From assembly GCF_007713735.2 (NCBI RefSeq), contig NZ_VMNW02000048.1, forward strand, positions 1 through 62,945: a DNA stretch of 62,945 nucleotides. The letters run 5' to 3'. The notes under the pieces were generated by a model. That model worked only from the letters and a program-made list of their open reading frames with translations, was not told where the DNA came from and did not search any database. The stretch comes from Amycolatopsis acidicola. GTDB taxonomy: Bacteria; Actinomycetota; Actinomycetes; Mycobacteriales; Pseudonocardiaceae. Shown here one piece after another: positions 16,316 through 25,201 of the stretch (position 1 is its first letter; every line of letters starts with the position of its first letter). The translations under genes were made by a program, and so were the position numbers.

Positions 16316-17515
16316 TCAGCGCACCTCCAAGCGAACCGGCAGCCGCGCGAATCCGCGCACGTTCGTCGAATGCACCCGCTGCGCGTGGTCGGCGTCGATC
16401 TCGTAGTGGCCGACGCGGCGTACCAGCTCGGTCAGCGCCACCTTGGCTTCGAGCCGCGCGAGGTGCGCGCCGAGGCAGAAATGCCCGCCACCGCCGAAAC
16501 TCGCGATCTGCTCCTCCGGCGCCCGGCCGATCCGGTACTCGTCCGCGTCGCTGAACACGGCGGCGTCCCGGTTCGCCGAACCGACGAGCAGCAGCACCCG
16601 CGCGCCCTCCGGGACCGTCTGCCCGTAGTACTCGATGTCCTCGGTCGCCGTGCGCGCGATGAGCTGGCTCGACGTGTCGTAGCGCAAGGTTTCTTCGATC
16701 CAGTCCGGCACCGCCGCCGGATCCGCGAACACCTTGGCGAGCTGGTCCTGGTTGCGCCAGCCCCAGTACAGCGAGTTCCCGAGCAGTTTGGTCGTGGTTT
16801 CGTTGCCCGCCACCACCATCAGGAACAGGAACCCGATGATCTCCTCGCCCCGCAGGCGATCCCCGTCGATCTCGGCCTCGATCAGCGCCGACGTCAGGTC
16901 TTCGCGGGGGTGGCTACGCCGGTCCTTGTACATCTCGACGTAGTACTGGGCCAGTTCGAGGGACGCCTCGACCGCCGCCGGCGGGACGTCCTGCACGCCC
17001 TCTTCCCGGTGCATCACCATGTCCGCCAGGTGCCGCAACCGGTCCCGGTCCTCCTGGGGCACGCCCAGGAGTTCCGAGATCACGTCCATCGGCAGTTTGC
17101 CCGCGAACTCGGCGATGAAGTCGAACTCGTTCTGCTCCATGGCCGCGTCCAGGTGCTCGCGCGTGAGCTCCGCGATCCGCCCTTCGAGCTCACGCACGCG
17201 CCGGGGCGTGAACCCGCGGGAAACCAGCGAACGCATCCGCTGATGCCGCGGATCGTCCATGGCGAGAAACGACATCGTGCGATGCGCGTGCGGGCCGTAG
17301 GCGGCCGGGTCGAGCGAAACCCCGTTGGCACTGGAAAGCCGTGCCGGGTCGCGGAATCCCGCGGTGACGTCGGCGTAGCGGGACAACGCCCAGAAGTCCA
17401 GCTCGTCGTTGCGGTAGACGGGAGCTTCCGCGCGCAACCGCGCGTAGACGGGGTAAGGGTCTTCGTGGAACTCGTAGTCGTACGGGTTGAAGGAGACGGA
17501 GGCCACCTCGGTCAT
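16316..17515 (-). CDS. cyp123: Cytochrome P450 CYP123
   Basis: This 399-residue P450 closely matches Mtb CYP123 (Rv0766c) as remembered. Shared stretches include PYDYEFHEDPYPVYARLRAE, FAGKLPMDVISELLGVP, FLFLMVVAGNETTTKLLGN (I-helix), ETLRYDTSSQ and FGGGGHFCLGAHLAR (haem Cys). The natural substrate of CYP123 is not established. Linkage with CYP51, CYP142 and SDR genes suggests sterol-like molecules. An operator copy lies 52 bases upstream. Downstream it is followed by the Rv0765c-like SDR with a 1-base gap. Confidence 0.95.
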   Translation of the reverse strand: MTEVASVSFNPYDYEFHEDPYPVYARLRAEAPVYRNDELDFWALSRYADVTAGFRDPARLSSANGVSLDPAAYGPHAHRTMSFLAMDDPRHQRMRSLVSRGFTPRRVRELEGRIAELTREHLDAAMEQNEFDFIAEFAGKLPMDVISELLGVPQEDRDRLRHLADMVMHREEGVQDVPPAAVEASLELAQYYVEMYKDRRSHPREDLTSALIEAEIDGDRLRGEEIIGFLFLMVVAGNETTTKLLGNSLYWGWRNQDQLAKVFADPAAVPDWIEETLRYDTSSQLIARTATEDIEYYGQTVPEGARVLLLVGSANRDAAVFSDADEYRIGRAPEEQIASFGGGGHFCLGAHLARLEAKVALTELVRRVGHYEIDADHAQRVHSTNVRGFARLPVRLEVR

Positions 17516-17567
17516 CGTTACCTCTCACGCTCGGCGCGGTGTCGGGCTCTGCTCCGCGAGCGGACGG

Positions 17568-17593
17568 ATGGACACTTGTCCAGACACTACTCC
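17568..17593 (-). promoter_or_regulatory. Operator copy f of the TetR motif
   Basis: ATGGACACTTGTCCAG (17568-17583), read on the minus strand, gives CTGGACAAGTGTCCAT preceded by GGAGTAGTGT. This is almost the same as copy a in front of tetR-cyp51. It precedes CYP123. Confidence 0.7.
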
Positions 17594-17628
17594 ACCCGCG
17601 TTCGGCGCGACAAGGCGCGCGGACGCCC

Positions 17629-18261
17629 TCAGCCCACCGCGGGCGTGATCCCGGAGGTATCGAACGTCACCAGGATCGCCGTGGCCGTCACGGTCGCCTG
17701 CCCATCCGCGAGCAGGCGGCCGGTGGCGTGCACCTTGCGCCCCTCGCGCCGGACGAGGCTGCCTTCCGCGTCGACCGGCACGCCATACGGGGTACCGGCG
17801 TGGTAATCGAGCGTCAGCGAGGCTGTCATGGAAGGAAAACCCGCGGCGGCCACCGCTCTGCCCACCACGTGGTCGAGTACCGCGGCGGCCCACCCACCGT
17901 GCACCCGGCCCGGCGGGCCTTCGTGCGCGGCGGCGAAATCGACCCGCGCGCGCACGGCGTCCTCGCCGAGGTACGTCCACCGCACCGGCGGCGCCAGCGG
18001 ATTCCCCGGCCCCTCCACGGGATTGTTGATGCTCAGCCACATCCCGTCCGCCAGCTGCGTCACGAGGAGCGGTGAGTCGCGGCCATGTGGACGCAGCGCC
18101 GCTGTCGCCTTTTCCACCTGCTCCGCGGCGCCCGCCAGATCGGCCGTCCCGGCGTCCGCCAGCACCAGCGCGTCGATCAGTTCCCGGATTTTGCCCGCCA
18201 GTACGGCGCGATCCTCCGCCATCGGGCCAGTAGAAGCCATTCCCCCTTGCACCGCAAGCAT
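17629..18261 (-). CDS. PaaI-family hotdog thioesterase
   Basis: This 210-residue protein has a C-terminal hotdog fold. The motif RVHGGWAAAVLDHVVGRA (about residues 118-135) carries the His-Gly-Gly and the downstream Asp of PaaI-type acyl-CoA thioesterases. The first 90 residues are helical and less conserved. It would release free acid and CoA from a catabolic acyl-CoA. Starts at 18261, 18240 and 18222 are possible; 18261 is taken because AAGGGTGA precedes it. It is transcribed away from the dehydrogenase at 18338, sharing an intergenic region that carries an operator copy. Confidence 0.85.
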   Translation of the reverse strand: MLAVQGGMASTGPMAEDRAVLAGKIRELIDALVLADAGTADLAGAAEQVEKATAALRPHGRDSPLLVTQLADGMWLSINNPVEGPGNPLAPPVRWTYLGEDAVRARVDFAAAHEGPPGRVHGGWAAAVLDHVVGRAVAAAGFPSMTASLTLDYHAGTPYGVPVDAEGSLVRREGRKVHATGRLLADGQATVTATAILVTFDTSGITPAVG

Positions 18262-18287
18262 TCACCCTTGCCCGCGGCCCTCACGAC

Positions 18288-18313
18288 GAACTATCGTCCA
18301 GACAGTTGTCCAG
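18288..18313 (+). promoter_or_regulatory. Operator copy e of the TetR motif
   Basis: The core CCAGACAGTTGTCCAG is identical to copy c. It lies 24 bases before the dehydrogenase start and 27 bases upstream of the thioesterase start, so it can serve both divergent genes. Confidence 0.7.
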
Positions 18314-18337
18314 CAACCCGGAAGAGGTGAACGAGCA

Positions 18338-19207
18338 ATGGCTCCCGTGGGTTTCATCGGGCTCGGCCAGATGGGTGCCCCCATGGCCCGGCGACTGCTG
18401 GACCGGCCGGACGGGCTCGTCGTGCAGGACGCGCGCCCGGAAGCGCTCGAACCGTTCACGAAGGCCGGCGCCCGCGCGGCGAGCCGCCCGCGTGACGTCA
18501 CCGAAACGGCCGACGTGGTCTCGATCATGGTGCGGGACGACGCGCAGGTCGAGGAAGTCCTCCTCGGCGCGGGCGGAATCGTCGAAACCGCGGCGCCGGG
18601 CACGGTCGTCGCCGTGCACTCCACCATCGCGGACTCGACCGCGGTCCGGCTCGCCCGCGAGCTCGAACCCCGCGGGATCCTGTTCGTGGACGCCCCGGTC
18701 AGCGGCGGCGCCGGCGGGGCGATGAAGGGAAAGCTCGCCGTCATGGTCGGCGGGACGGACGAAGCCTTCGAACGCTGCCGTGAGGTGTTCGGGCACTGGG
18801 CGGACCACGTGCTGCACGCCGGCCCGCCCGGCGCCGGGACGCGCGCCAAACTGGCCCGGAACCTGCTGCACTTCGTTTCCTTCACCGCGGCCGCGGAGGC
18901 CCAGCGCCTGGCCGAAGCCGCGGGCCTCGACCTCGTCGAGCTGGGCAAGGTGGTCCGCCACTCCGACGCCGTGACGGGCGGCCCCGGCGCGATCATGTTG
19001 CGCGACACCACCGCTCCGGTCGCGCCCGGGGACAACTGGTATCCGATCCTCACGCACGTGCGCGAACTCGGGAACAAGGACCTGTCGCTCGCGCTCGCGC
19101 TGGGCGAGCAGCTCGGCGTGGACCTGCCGCTGGCGCGGCTGGCCCTGGAGCGTTTCGCGACCGGCCTCGGCGTCCCGCTCGAGGACGCGGACCGGGTCGG
19201 TTCGTGA
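18338..19207 (+). CDS. NAD(P)-dependent oxidoreductase, 3-hydroxyisobutyrate dehydrogenase family (Rv0770-like)
   Basis: This 289-residue beta-hydroxyacid dehydrogenase has the N-terminal GFIGLGQMGAPMARRL motif and the substrate loop DAPVSGGAGGA (about residues 115-125). The catalytic Lys is in TRAKLARNLL (about 170), with KDLSLAL in the C-terminal helical domain. It oxidises a beta-hydroxy acid or a related alcohol. A long upstream open frame exists, but GGAAGAGGTG before the ATG at 18338 marks the start. In Mtb the Rv0770 gene lies in the aldA operon; here it is separate but under the same operator. Confidence 0.9.
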   Translation: MAPVGFIGLGQMGAPMARRLLDRPDGLVVQDARPEALEPFTKAGARAASRPRDVTETADVVSIMVRDDAQVEEVLLGAGGIVETAAPGTVVAVHSTIADSTAVRLARELEPRGILFVDAPVSGGAGGAMKGKLAVMVGGTDEAFERCREVFGHWADHVLHAGPPGAGTRAKLARNLLHFVSFTAAAEAQRLAEAAGLDLVELGKVVRHSDAVTGGPGAIMLRDTTAPVAPGDNWYPILTHVRELGNKDLSLALALGEQLGVDLPLARLALERFATGLGVPLEDADRVGS

Positions 19208-19284
19208 GGCGCTGAGCCGTACTGCACCGGATCGCGGTACGTGGCGGATCACGAACGCCCGGCACGCACGGTTACCATGAGTTC

Positions 19285-19317
19285 ATGACCGACACCGCCG
19301 TGCTCAGGGCCGCCTGA
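19285..19317 (+). CDS. Possible 10-codon upstream ORF of tetR
   Basis: MTDTAVLRAA ends in a TGA that shares one base with the ATG of the following TetR gene (TGATG). The tetR gene has only a weak binding site, so coupling through this frame is possible. No more can be said. Confidence 0.25.
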   Translation: MTDTAVLRAA

Positions 19318-19904
19318 TGGAGCCAGTGCGCCGCATCGTCGACGGGCGCCGCGCGGACACCGTGCAGCGCCTGCTCAACGCCGCCCTCGAGGAAGTCCGG
19401 ACCGTGCGCTACCCGGAGCTGACGGTGCGGTCGGTCGCCAAACGCGCGGACGTTTCGCCCGCCACGGCGTACACCTATTTCTCCTCGAAGGAACACCTGC
19501 TGTGTTCGATCCTGTGGTGGAAGCTGCAGGAGCTGCCCGCGCCCAAGCCCGCCGCCACGCCGTCGTCCTCCGCCGCGCTCACCAAGGCGATGCAGGGCAT
19601 CGCGCGGTTGTTCACCGAGGAGCCCGAGCTGACCCGCGCCTGCACCACGGCGCTGCTGGCCGAAGACCCGGAAGTGCACCGCCTGCGCGACCAGATCGGC
19701 AGCGAGCTGGTGCGCCGGATGACCGACGTGATCGGCCCCCTGCACGGCATTTCGGGTGAAGCGTTCACGATGGCCTTCATCGGCAGCCTGGTGCTGGCCG
19801 GCACGGGGTACCTGCGATTCGAGGATCTGCCGGGCAGGCTCACCAAGGTGACCGAGCTGATCATGCGGAACCAGCCGGCCCAGCCCAAGCGCCGCCGCCG
19901 CTGA
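19317..19904 (+). CDS. TetR family regulator, paralog of the 9462 regulator
   Basis: This 195-residue TetR protein has its helix-turn-helix at about residues 38-62 (LTVRSVAKRADVSPATAYTY). The recognition region PATAYTYFSSK is shared with the TetR next to CYP51. It then diverges, with a Pro-rich linker and a C-terminal ligand domain, and has a basic tail (KRRRR). No operator copy lies directly upstream, so it may be constitutive. The KshB-like gene that follows has one. It may compete for or share the seven sites of this region. Either paralog could match Mtb Rv0767c. Confidence 0.88.
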   Translation: MEPVRRIVDGRRADTVQRLLNAALEEVRTVRYPELTVRSVAKRADVSPATAYTYFSSKEHLLCSILWWKLQELPAPKPAATPSSSAALTKAMQGIARLFTEEPELTRACTTALLAEDPEVHRLRDQIGSELVRRMTDVIGPLHGISGEAFTMAFIGSLVLAGTGYLRFEDLPGRLTKVTELIMRNQPAQPKRRRR

Positions 19905-19949
19905 TCGCACCGCGGAAAAGCACACGGCGGACGTTCTTGCCGCCGGACT

Positions 19950-19975
19950 GGACACCCGTCTAGACTGTTGTTCAT
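19950..19975 (+). promoter_or_regulatory. Operator copy g of the TetR motif
   Basis: CTGGACACCCGTCTAG (19948-19963) overlaps a second half CTGTTGTTCAT. The arrangement is like copy d. It lies 60 bases upstream of the KshB-like reductase. Confidence 0.6.
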
Positions 19976-20035
19976 CACGTTGACGGAATCCTGAGCGCCC
20001 GCGGTCTCCTCCCGGGTCCCGGAGGTACGTTTCTC

Positions 20036-21070
20036 ATGTCCAGTGTGCATTTCCACCGGCTCCGCGTGGCGGAAAAGACCGACGAAACCCACGACTCCTG
20101 TTCGGTGACGTTCGAGCTCGCGCCGCGGCAACGGGAATTCTTCGGCTACCGGCCGGGACAGTTCCTCACCGTGCGGATTCCCGACGGCGATTCCTCGATC
20201 GCCCGCTGCTATTCGCTGGCCAGTTCCCCGCACACCGGGGAAAGGCTGCGGATAGCGGTCAAACGCGTCGACGGCGGGCTCGGTTCGAACTGGATCTGCG
20301 ACCACGTGCGGGCGGGCACCGAGATCGACGTGCTCGAACCGGCGGGCACCTTCACGCCGAAGTCCTACGGCGAGGATCACCTGCTGTTCGCCGGGGGCAG
20401 CGGGATCACGCCCATAATGTCGATCCTGCGCTCCCTGCTCGCCGAGGGCGACGGCCGCGCGTACCTGTACTACGCGAACCGCGACGAGGATTCGGTCATC
20501 TTCAAGGGCGAGCTGAAGGACCTGCAGGCGGAGCACCCCGGCCGGCTCGTGATCCACCACGTGCTGGAATCGGTGCAGGGCCTGCCGACGGCCGCGTCCG
20601 TCCAGGCGTACGCCCGAGGGCTGACCGGGCTCCCGGTGTTCATCTGCGGGCCCAAGCCGTTCATGGCCGTCGTGCGCGAGACCCTGCGCGAACTCGGGTT
20701 CCCGCGAGAGAAAGTCCGGGTCGAACGGTTCAACTCCCTGGGCGGCAACCCTTTCGAGGCTGCCACTCCCCTGCCGCCGGAGAGTCCTGAGGAGGACGCC
20801 GCCGAGGTCGACGTCGCGATCGAGGGACGGCAGCACAAGCTCGCCTGGCCGCGCGACCAACGGCTGCTGGACCTGCTGGTCGCCCACGGCCTCAACGCGC
20901 CTTCCTCGTGCAGCGAAGGCGTGTGCGCGTCCTGCGAATGCCGCGTGCTCGAAGGTGAGGTGCGCATGGTGAACAACCAGGTACTCGAAGAAGAGGACTT
21001 GGCGGACGGCTACGTGCTCGCCTGCCAGGCCCTCCCCATCACCGACCACATCCGGATCGAGTATTCCTAG
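20036..21070 (+). CDS. kshB: Ferredoxin reductase, KshB-type (FAD, NAD(P), plant-type 2Fe-2S)
   Basis: This 344-residue three-domain reductase has an FAD domain with RCYSLASSP (about residues 61-69). The NAD domain has GGSGITPIMSI (about 123-133) and FICGPKPFM (about 203). A C-terminal 2Fe-2S domain carries CSEGVCASCEC and a distal LACQ. Its segments match KshB (Rv3571) as remembered, the reductase of 3-ketosteroid 9-alpha-hydroxylase. It would feed electrons to a Rieske oxygenase such as the KshA-like gene at 30737. It could equally serve other oxygenases of the cluster. It has an operator copy of the CYP51 regulon upstream. Confidence 0.85.
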   Translation: MSSVHFHRLRVAEKTDETHDSCSVTFELAPRQREFFGYRPGQFLTVRIPDGDSSIARCYSLASSPHTGERLRIAVKRVDGGLGSNWICDHVRAGTEIDVLEPAGTFTPKSYGEDHLLFAGGSGITPIMSILRSLLAEGDGRAYLYYANRDEDSVIFKGELKDLQAEHPGRLVIHHVLESVQGLPTAASVQAYARGLTGLPVFICGPKPFMAVVRETLRELGFPREKVRVERFNSLGGNPFEAATPLPPESPEEDAAEVDVAIEGRQHKLAWPRDQRLLDLLVAHGLNAPSSCSEGVCASCECRVLEGEVRMVNNQVLEEEDLADGYVLACQALPITDHIRIEYS

Positions 21071-21272
21071 GAAATGGTCAAATGCGGTTTGCGTAGCGGT
21101 GCCGGTAGGGGACTTTATTCTCAGCGTCGGCGCTGTCCTCGCCAGCGGCCACCCACCCGTCACCCGCCACCACCCTCAACGGACACGCTCCGCGCGGCCC
21201 CGCCGATTCAAACCCCCGGCGGTGCCAGCCGCCGTCCTCACCGCAAGCGGCTTCGCCCCTTACAAACAAAAC

Positions 21273-22118
21273 CTAGAGCCCGAGCTTCCCGGCGAGCCGC
21301 CCGGCGAAGGCGATCACCTCCGCGGGCGGCTTGTCCGGCAGGCCCCAGATCGCCTCGGTGACTCCGGCGCTTTCCCACGCCTCCAGCAGTTCCGGGGTCG
21401 GCTTGGTCGTCGCCAGCACGCGGATCTCCGGGCTTCCGGCGCGCCCGGCCGAGGCCCATTCCTCCTTGAGCCGCTTGATCTTCTGCGGCACGTCCTGCTC
21501 GATCGGCGTGGTCATCCAGCCGTCCGCGTTGGCCGCTATCCACGCGAGCGTCTTCGGCCCGCCGCCCGCGCCGATCACCAGCGGGATATGCCGTTGCACC
21601 GGTTTCGGATACGCCCACGACGCCCCGAACTCGACGAACTCCCCCGTATAGCTGGCTTCTTCCTCCGTCCACAGTGCACGCATCGCCTCGACGTACTCGC
21701 GCAGCACCGTTCGCCGCTTCCCCGCCGGGACGTGGTGGTCGGACAGTTCGTCGGTGTTCCAGCCGAACCCCGCGCCGAGCACCACCCGGCCGCCGGAGAG
21801 GTGGTCCACCGTCGCGATGGTCTTCGCGAGCGTGATCGGGTCCGATTCCACCGGCAGCGCGACCGCCGTGCCGAGCCGGATCCGGCTGGTGACCACGGCC
21901 GCCGCGCTCAGGCTCACCCACGGGTCGAGCGTGCGCAGGTACCGGTCGTCCGGCAGGGTTTCGCCGCCGGTCCCTGGATGCGCGGCCGTGCGCTTGACCG
22001 GGATGTGCGTGTGCTCGGGCACGTAGAACGTGGCGAACCCGGCGTCCTCCGCCGCCTTGGCCGCCGCGTCCGGCGTGATTCCCCGGTCACTCGTGAACAA
22101 CACGATGCCGTGGCGCAT
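21273..22118 (-). CDS. LLM class F420-dependent oxidoreductase
   Basis: This 281-residue luciferase-like monooxygenase-fold protein has LGTAVALPVESDPITLAKTI, DHLSGGRVVLGAGFGWN and IPLVIGAGGGPKTLAWIA. These segments place it among the actinobacterial F420-dependent LLM proteins. They perform hydride transfers on ketones, alcohols or enones; the substrate is unknown. Its start has GGAGAGG upstream and overlaps the end of the acyl-CoA synthetase gene by 32 bases, so the two are co-transcribed. About 200 bases of GC-rich DNA without a recognisable gene separate it from the convergent kshB-like gene. Confidence 0.9.
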   Translation of the reverse strand: MRHGIVLFTSDRGITPDAAAKAAEDAGFATFYVPEHTHIPVKRTAAHPGTGGETLPDDRYLRTLDPWVSLSAAAVVTSRIRLGTAVALPVESDPITLAKTIATVDHLSGGRVVLGAGFGWNTDELSDHHVPAGKRRTVLREYVEAMRALWTEEEASYTGEFVEFGASWAYPKPVQRHIPLVIGAGGGPKTLAWIAANADGWMTTPIEQDVPQKIKRLKEEWASAGRAGSPEIRVLATTKPTPELLEAWESAGVTEAIWGLPDKPPAEVIAFAGRLAGKLGL

Positions 22119-23781
22119 CTGGTTTCCTCTCCTGTCCGGCGCACGCCTGCTCGCGCGCCCAGCGGTAGTCCGCCTTGCCGCTCGGCGAACGGAGCACCTC
22201 CGGGCACCGCACGATCGCCTTGGGCACCTTGTAGCGGGCGACGTGCCGGCCGCATTCCTCGAGCAGCTCCCCGTCGCTCACGTCGGCCGATTCGGCGAGC
22301 TGCACGACGGCCACCACCTCGCTGCCCCATTTCGGCGAAGGCCTGCCGACGACGACCACGTCGCGCACGTCCGGATGTGCCGCGACCGCCCGCTCGACCT
22401 CCTCGGCGAAGATCTTCTCCCCGCCCGAGTTGATGGTCACGCCGTCCCGCCCCAGCAACCGGATCCGCCCATCGGCGAGCCGCACCGCCTTGTCGCCGGG
22501 CACGCTGTAGCGCTGCCCGTTCAGCACCGGGAACGACTCCGCCGTCTTCCGCGCGTCACCGAGATAGCCGAGCGGGATCCGGCCCTTGCTCGCCAGCCAG
22601 CCCTGTCCCTCGCCCGGCCGCAGCTCCCGTTCGCGCAGCTCGTCGACGACGATCGTGGCGTCGTCGGGCTGGAACACCGCGGTTTCCGCCTCCGCGCCGG
22701 CGGTGGACACGTGGTTCATCTGGATGCCCGTCTCCGACGAGCCGACCGCGTCGAGCAGCAGCACGTGCGGCAGCGCGGACAGGAGCCGCTTACGGACCGT
22801 CGGGGTGAGCGGCGCGCCGCCGTTGTTCACCGCCGCGAGACAGGACAGGTCGTACTTCCCGGTCTCCAGCTCGTCGAGCATCGGGCGGGCCATCGCGTCG
22901 CCCACGACCGGGATGCTGATCACCTGCTCCCGCGCCACCGTGGCGAGCACGCCGGCCCAGTCGAGCCGGTGCACGTCGTCCGGCAGCACGATCTTCCCGC
23001 CGCCGTTGACGATGTGGAACGTCGACCACTGCGCCGCGCCGTGCATGAACGGGGCGGTCATCATCAGCTTGATCCCGCCCGCCGCCGCCCGCGCCGCGTT
23101 CGCGATCTCCTCGTAGCTCCGGTACGGCTGGTCGGTGCCGAACGGCGTCCCGCCCATCGCCGCGATGAACACGTCGTGCTGGCGCCACAGGACTCCCTTG
23201 GGCATTCCCGTTGTACCGCCTGTATACAACAAGTACACATCGTCGCCGGAGGGCTGCGGCAGGGGCGTCGCCGGGGCCGGCGTCGGCACGATGCTTTCGT
23301 AGTCCACCGCTCCGGGCAGCAACGCGTTGCCGCTGCCGTCGGCGACCTGGATGAGCACTTCGAGCCCGGGCAGCCGATCACGGATCGCGGCGACCTGCGG
23401 CGCGAACTCCTCGTGGTAGACGAGCCCGCGGGCGCCCGCGTCGGCGAGGAGGTAGGCGAGTTCCTCGCCGACGTAGCGGTAGTTCACGTTGAACGGCGCC
23501 ACCCTGGCCCGGCAGCCGGCGACCATGCTTTCCAGATACTCGTTGCCGTTGCGCAGGTACAGCCCGACGTGGTCCTGCCCGGACTCGTGGTTCGCCAGCG
23601 CCGAGCGCGGCGTGTGGCAACCGAGGCCGCGAGAGGCGAAGTAGTGCGCGACGCCGTCGATCCGGGCGTCCAGCAGCCGGTAGGTGAAGCGGCGGTCCCG
23701 CCACACCAGGACCTCCTGGTCCGGGACGGCACGAGCGACGGTGGCGAACACCGTGGAGAGGTCGAATCGTGTTTCGGTCAT
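22087..23781 (-). CDS. Acyl-CoA synthetase, FadD19-like
   Basis: This 564-residue ANL-superfamily enzyme has the P-loop YTGGTTGMPKGVLWR (about residues 190-204), the SSETG motif and PGDKAVRLADGRIRLLGRDG. The C-terminal catalytic Lys is in SPSGKADYRWAREQ. Architecture and motifs read like Mtb FadD19 as remembered, which ligates CoA to C26-type steroid side-chain acids. It follows the unknown protein of the same operon by 43 bases and overlaps the LLM gene. Together with CYP125/CYP142, which generate such acids, it suggests side-chain activation. A general fatty acyl-CoA synthetase is the alternative. Confidence 0.88.
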   Translation of the reverse strand: MTETRFDLSTVFATVARAVPDQEVLVWRDRRFTYRLLDARIDGVAHYFASRGLGCHTPRSALANHESGQDHVGLYLRNGNEYLESMVAGCRARVAPFNVNYRYVGEELAYLLADAGARGLVYHEEFAPQVAAIRDRLPGLEVLIQVADGSGNALLPGAVDYESIVPTPAPATPLPQPSGDDVYLLYTGGTTGMPKGVLWRQHDVFIAAMGGTPFGTDQPYRSYEEIANAARAAAGGIKLMMTAPFMHGAAQWSTFHIVNGGGKIVLPDDVHRLDWAGVLATVAREQVISIPVVGDAMARPMLDELETGKYDLSCLAAVNNGGAPLTPTVRKRLLSALPHVLLLDAVGSSETGIQMNHVSTAGAEAETAVFQPDDATIVVDELRERELRPGEGQGWLASKGRIPLGYLGDARKTAESFPVLNGQRYSVPGDKAVRLADGRIRLLGRDGVTINSGGEKIFAEEVERAVAAHPDVRDVVVVGRPSPKWGSEVVAVVQLAESADVSDGELLEECGRHVARYKVPKAIVRCPEVLRSPSGKADYRWAREQACAGQERKPDAPRHRVVHE

Positions 23782-23824
23782 GGCCTTCCTTCCACCATTG
23801 CAAGGGATGGCGACCTGGCGCGGC

Positions 23825-25048
23825 CTATCCGACAGGGGTGATCGGAAGGGACTTGCGCGGCTGGAACACGAAAGCCGCGCCGGAGCTCACCCTCGTGATG
23901 GCCACTTCGGTGAATTCCTTCGCCGCCTCGGCCCGCTCGACGACGCGGGCCGTCCAGTCCTCCGCCGTGCCCTCCACCTCGACGTCCAGGTGCGGGTCGA
24001 CGGCCCGCACGATCGCCTGCAGCGGCGCCACATTGTCCGGTCCGCACAAGGAAATCCACGCCCCATCGACGTGCGCCGGAGACGGCTCGACGCTGATCTC
24101 CCCGTCCACCGAAGCATGCACGTACCCGGCGGGATTGAGCAGCGGATGCAGCTCCAGCACCCGCAGCGCCCCCTCAGCCGACCGCGGCAAGCCGAGCGCC
24201 CCCTGGATCCGTTCGGCCGCGATACCCGCTATGCCGAGAAGCTGTTTCGCGCAGATTTCTTGCCGCTGCTCCTCGCTTTCCGCCCGCCCGGCCACCGCCT
24301 GGAGGAACCCGAGGTTGAGCAGGTGCATCTGCAGGCACACCTCGTCCGCGATCCGGATCAGGGCGGAATGGGAGAATCCGGCGAAATCGAGATCGCTCAC
24401 CAGCGCGCCGGAATAGTCGGAACGGCCCTCGTCCGCGGGATCGATTTCGCCGAGTTCCAGTGTCGCCGCCCGCGATTTCCGCAACCGGCGGCAGCCCTCG
24501 GATTCGGTCACCGGCGGATGGGCATCGTCGATGACGACCGTCCACGCGCAGTGCGGGGTCCGGTCCGCCGGGCGCCGCGGCGGCCGGTGCACGGGCCGCA
24601 CCTGCGCGCGCGGGTTCGTGGCGACGGCGGTCGCGTCGAAGGTGGGATCCTCGATGTCGTGGCACATCGCGGTGACGAACTCGTCGCCGAGCGGCTCGAC
24701 GTCCATCAGCGCGCCGCAGTGGTCCAGCCGGAATTCCCCGTGCCACCGGTCGTGCACCGTGTAACGGAAGTCCATGAACTGCGGGGGCGCGCCGATGTCC
24801 AGCTGCAGCCCCTTGAAAATCGTGACGACGTCGGTGCCCTCGTACTTCAGGGCCCGCTGCATGCGTTTGGTGTAGATCGGGCTCGACGCCATCCATTCCT
24901 CGATCGCGACCCCGGTCATCCCTTCGCGGCCGAAAGCGCCGATGCACCAGGCCATCGCCGATCTGTCGATCAGCTGGCCCGACAAGAGCAGTTCGGGGAG
25001 CAGCAGGGCCAGCTCACTCCGGCGAAGGGTGGCGTACCGACTTGTCAT
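23825..25048 (-). CDS. Conserved-looking protein of unknown function
   Basis: This 407-residue protein has no signal peptide or membrane segment. I do not recognise a domain. The N-terminal half (FMDFRYTVHDRWHGEFRLDH, CHDIEDPTFDA) looks like a globular alpha/beta region with His and Cys residues that might bind a metal or cofactor. The middle (EVCLQMHLLNLGFLQAV) is helical. GGAGGG before the ATG at 25048 supports the start. It leads an operon with the FadD19-like ligase and the LLM protein, divergent from a TetR gene, so a role in handling an acyl or steroid acid is inferred. Confidence 0.75.
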   Translation of the reverse strand: MTSRYATLRRSELALLLPELLLSGQLIDRSAMAWCIGAFGREGMTGVAIEEWMASSPIYTKRMQRALKYEGTDVVTIFKGLQLDIGAPPQFMDFRYTVHDRWHGEFRLDHCGALMDVEPLGDEFVTAMCHDIEDPTFDATAVATNPRAQVRPVHRPPRRPADRTPHCAWTVVIDDAHPPVTESEGCRRLRKSRAATLELGEIDPADEGRSDYSGALVSDLDFAGFSHSALIRIADEVCLQMHLLNLGFLQAVAGRAESEEQRQEICAKQLLGIAGIAAERIQGALGLPRSAEGALRVLELHPLLNPAGYVHASVDGEISVEPSPAHVDGAWISLCGPDNVAPLQAIVRAVDPHLDVEVEGTAEDWTARVVERAEAAKEFTEVAITRVSSGAAFVFQPRKSLPITPVG

Positions 25049-25201
25049 TCCAGCGTCCCTCCACGCCTCGCAGGAGTCCGGAACGGAATGCGGGCGGCGA
25101 GAAAAAGGTTCGGGCGCGACGGCTAACGATGCCGAGGCTAGCTCATCGGCCAGTTGTCGGTAAACCCTCTATGAGAATCTCCGGCACAGTAGAGTGGCGT
25201 C

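Noticed and set aside
21071..21272. A possible small gene between the KshB-like and LLM genes (63 residues on the minus strand)
   Set aside because: The frame is Gly/Arg-rich with no binding site or recognisable motif. The 202 bases look like ordinary convergent intergenic DNA.
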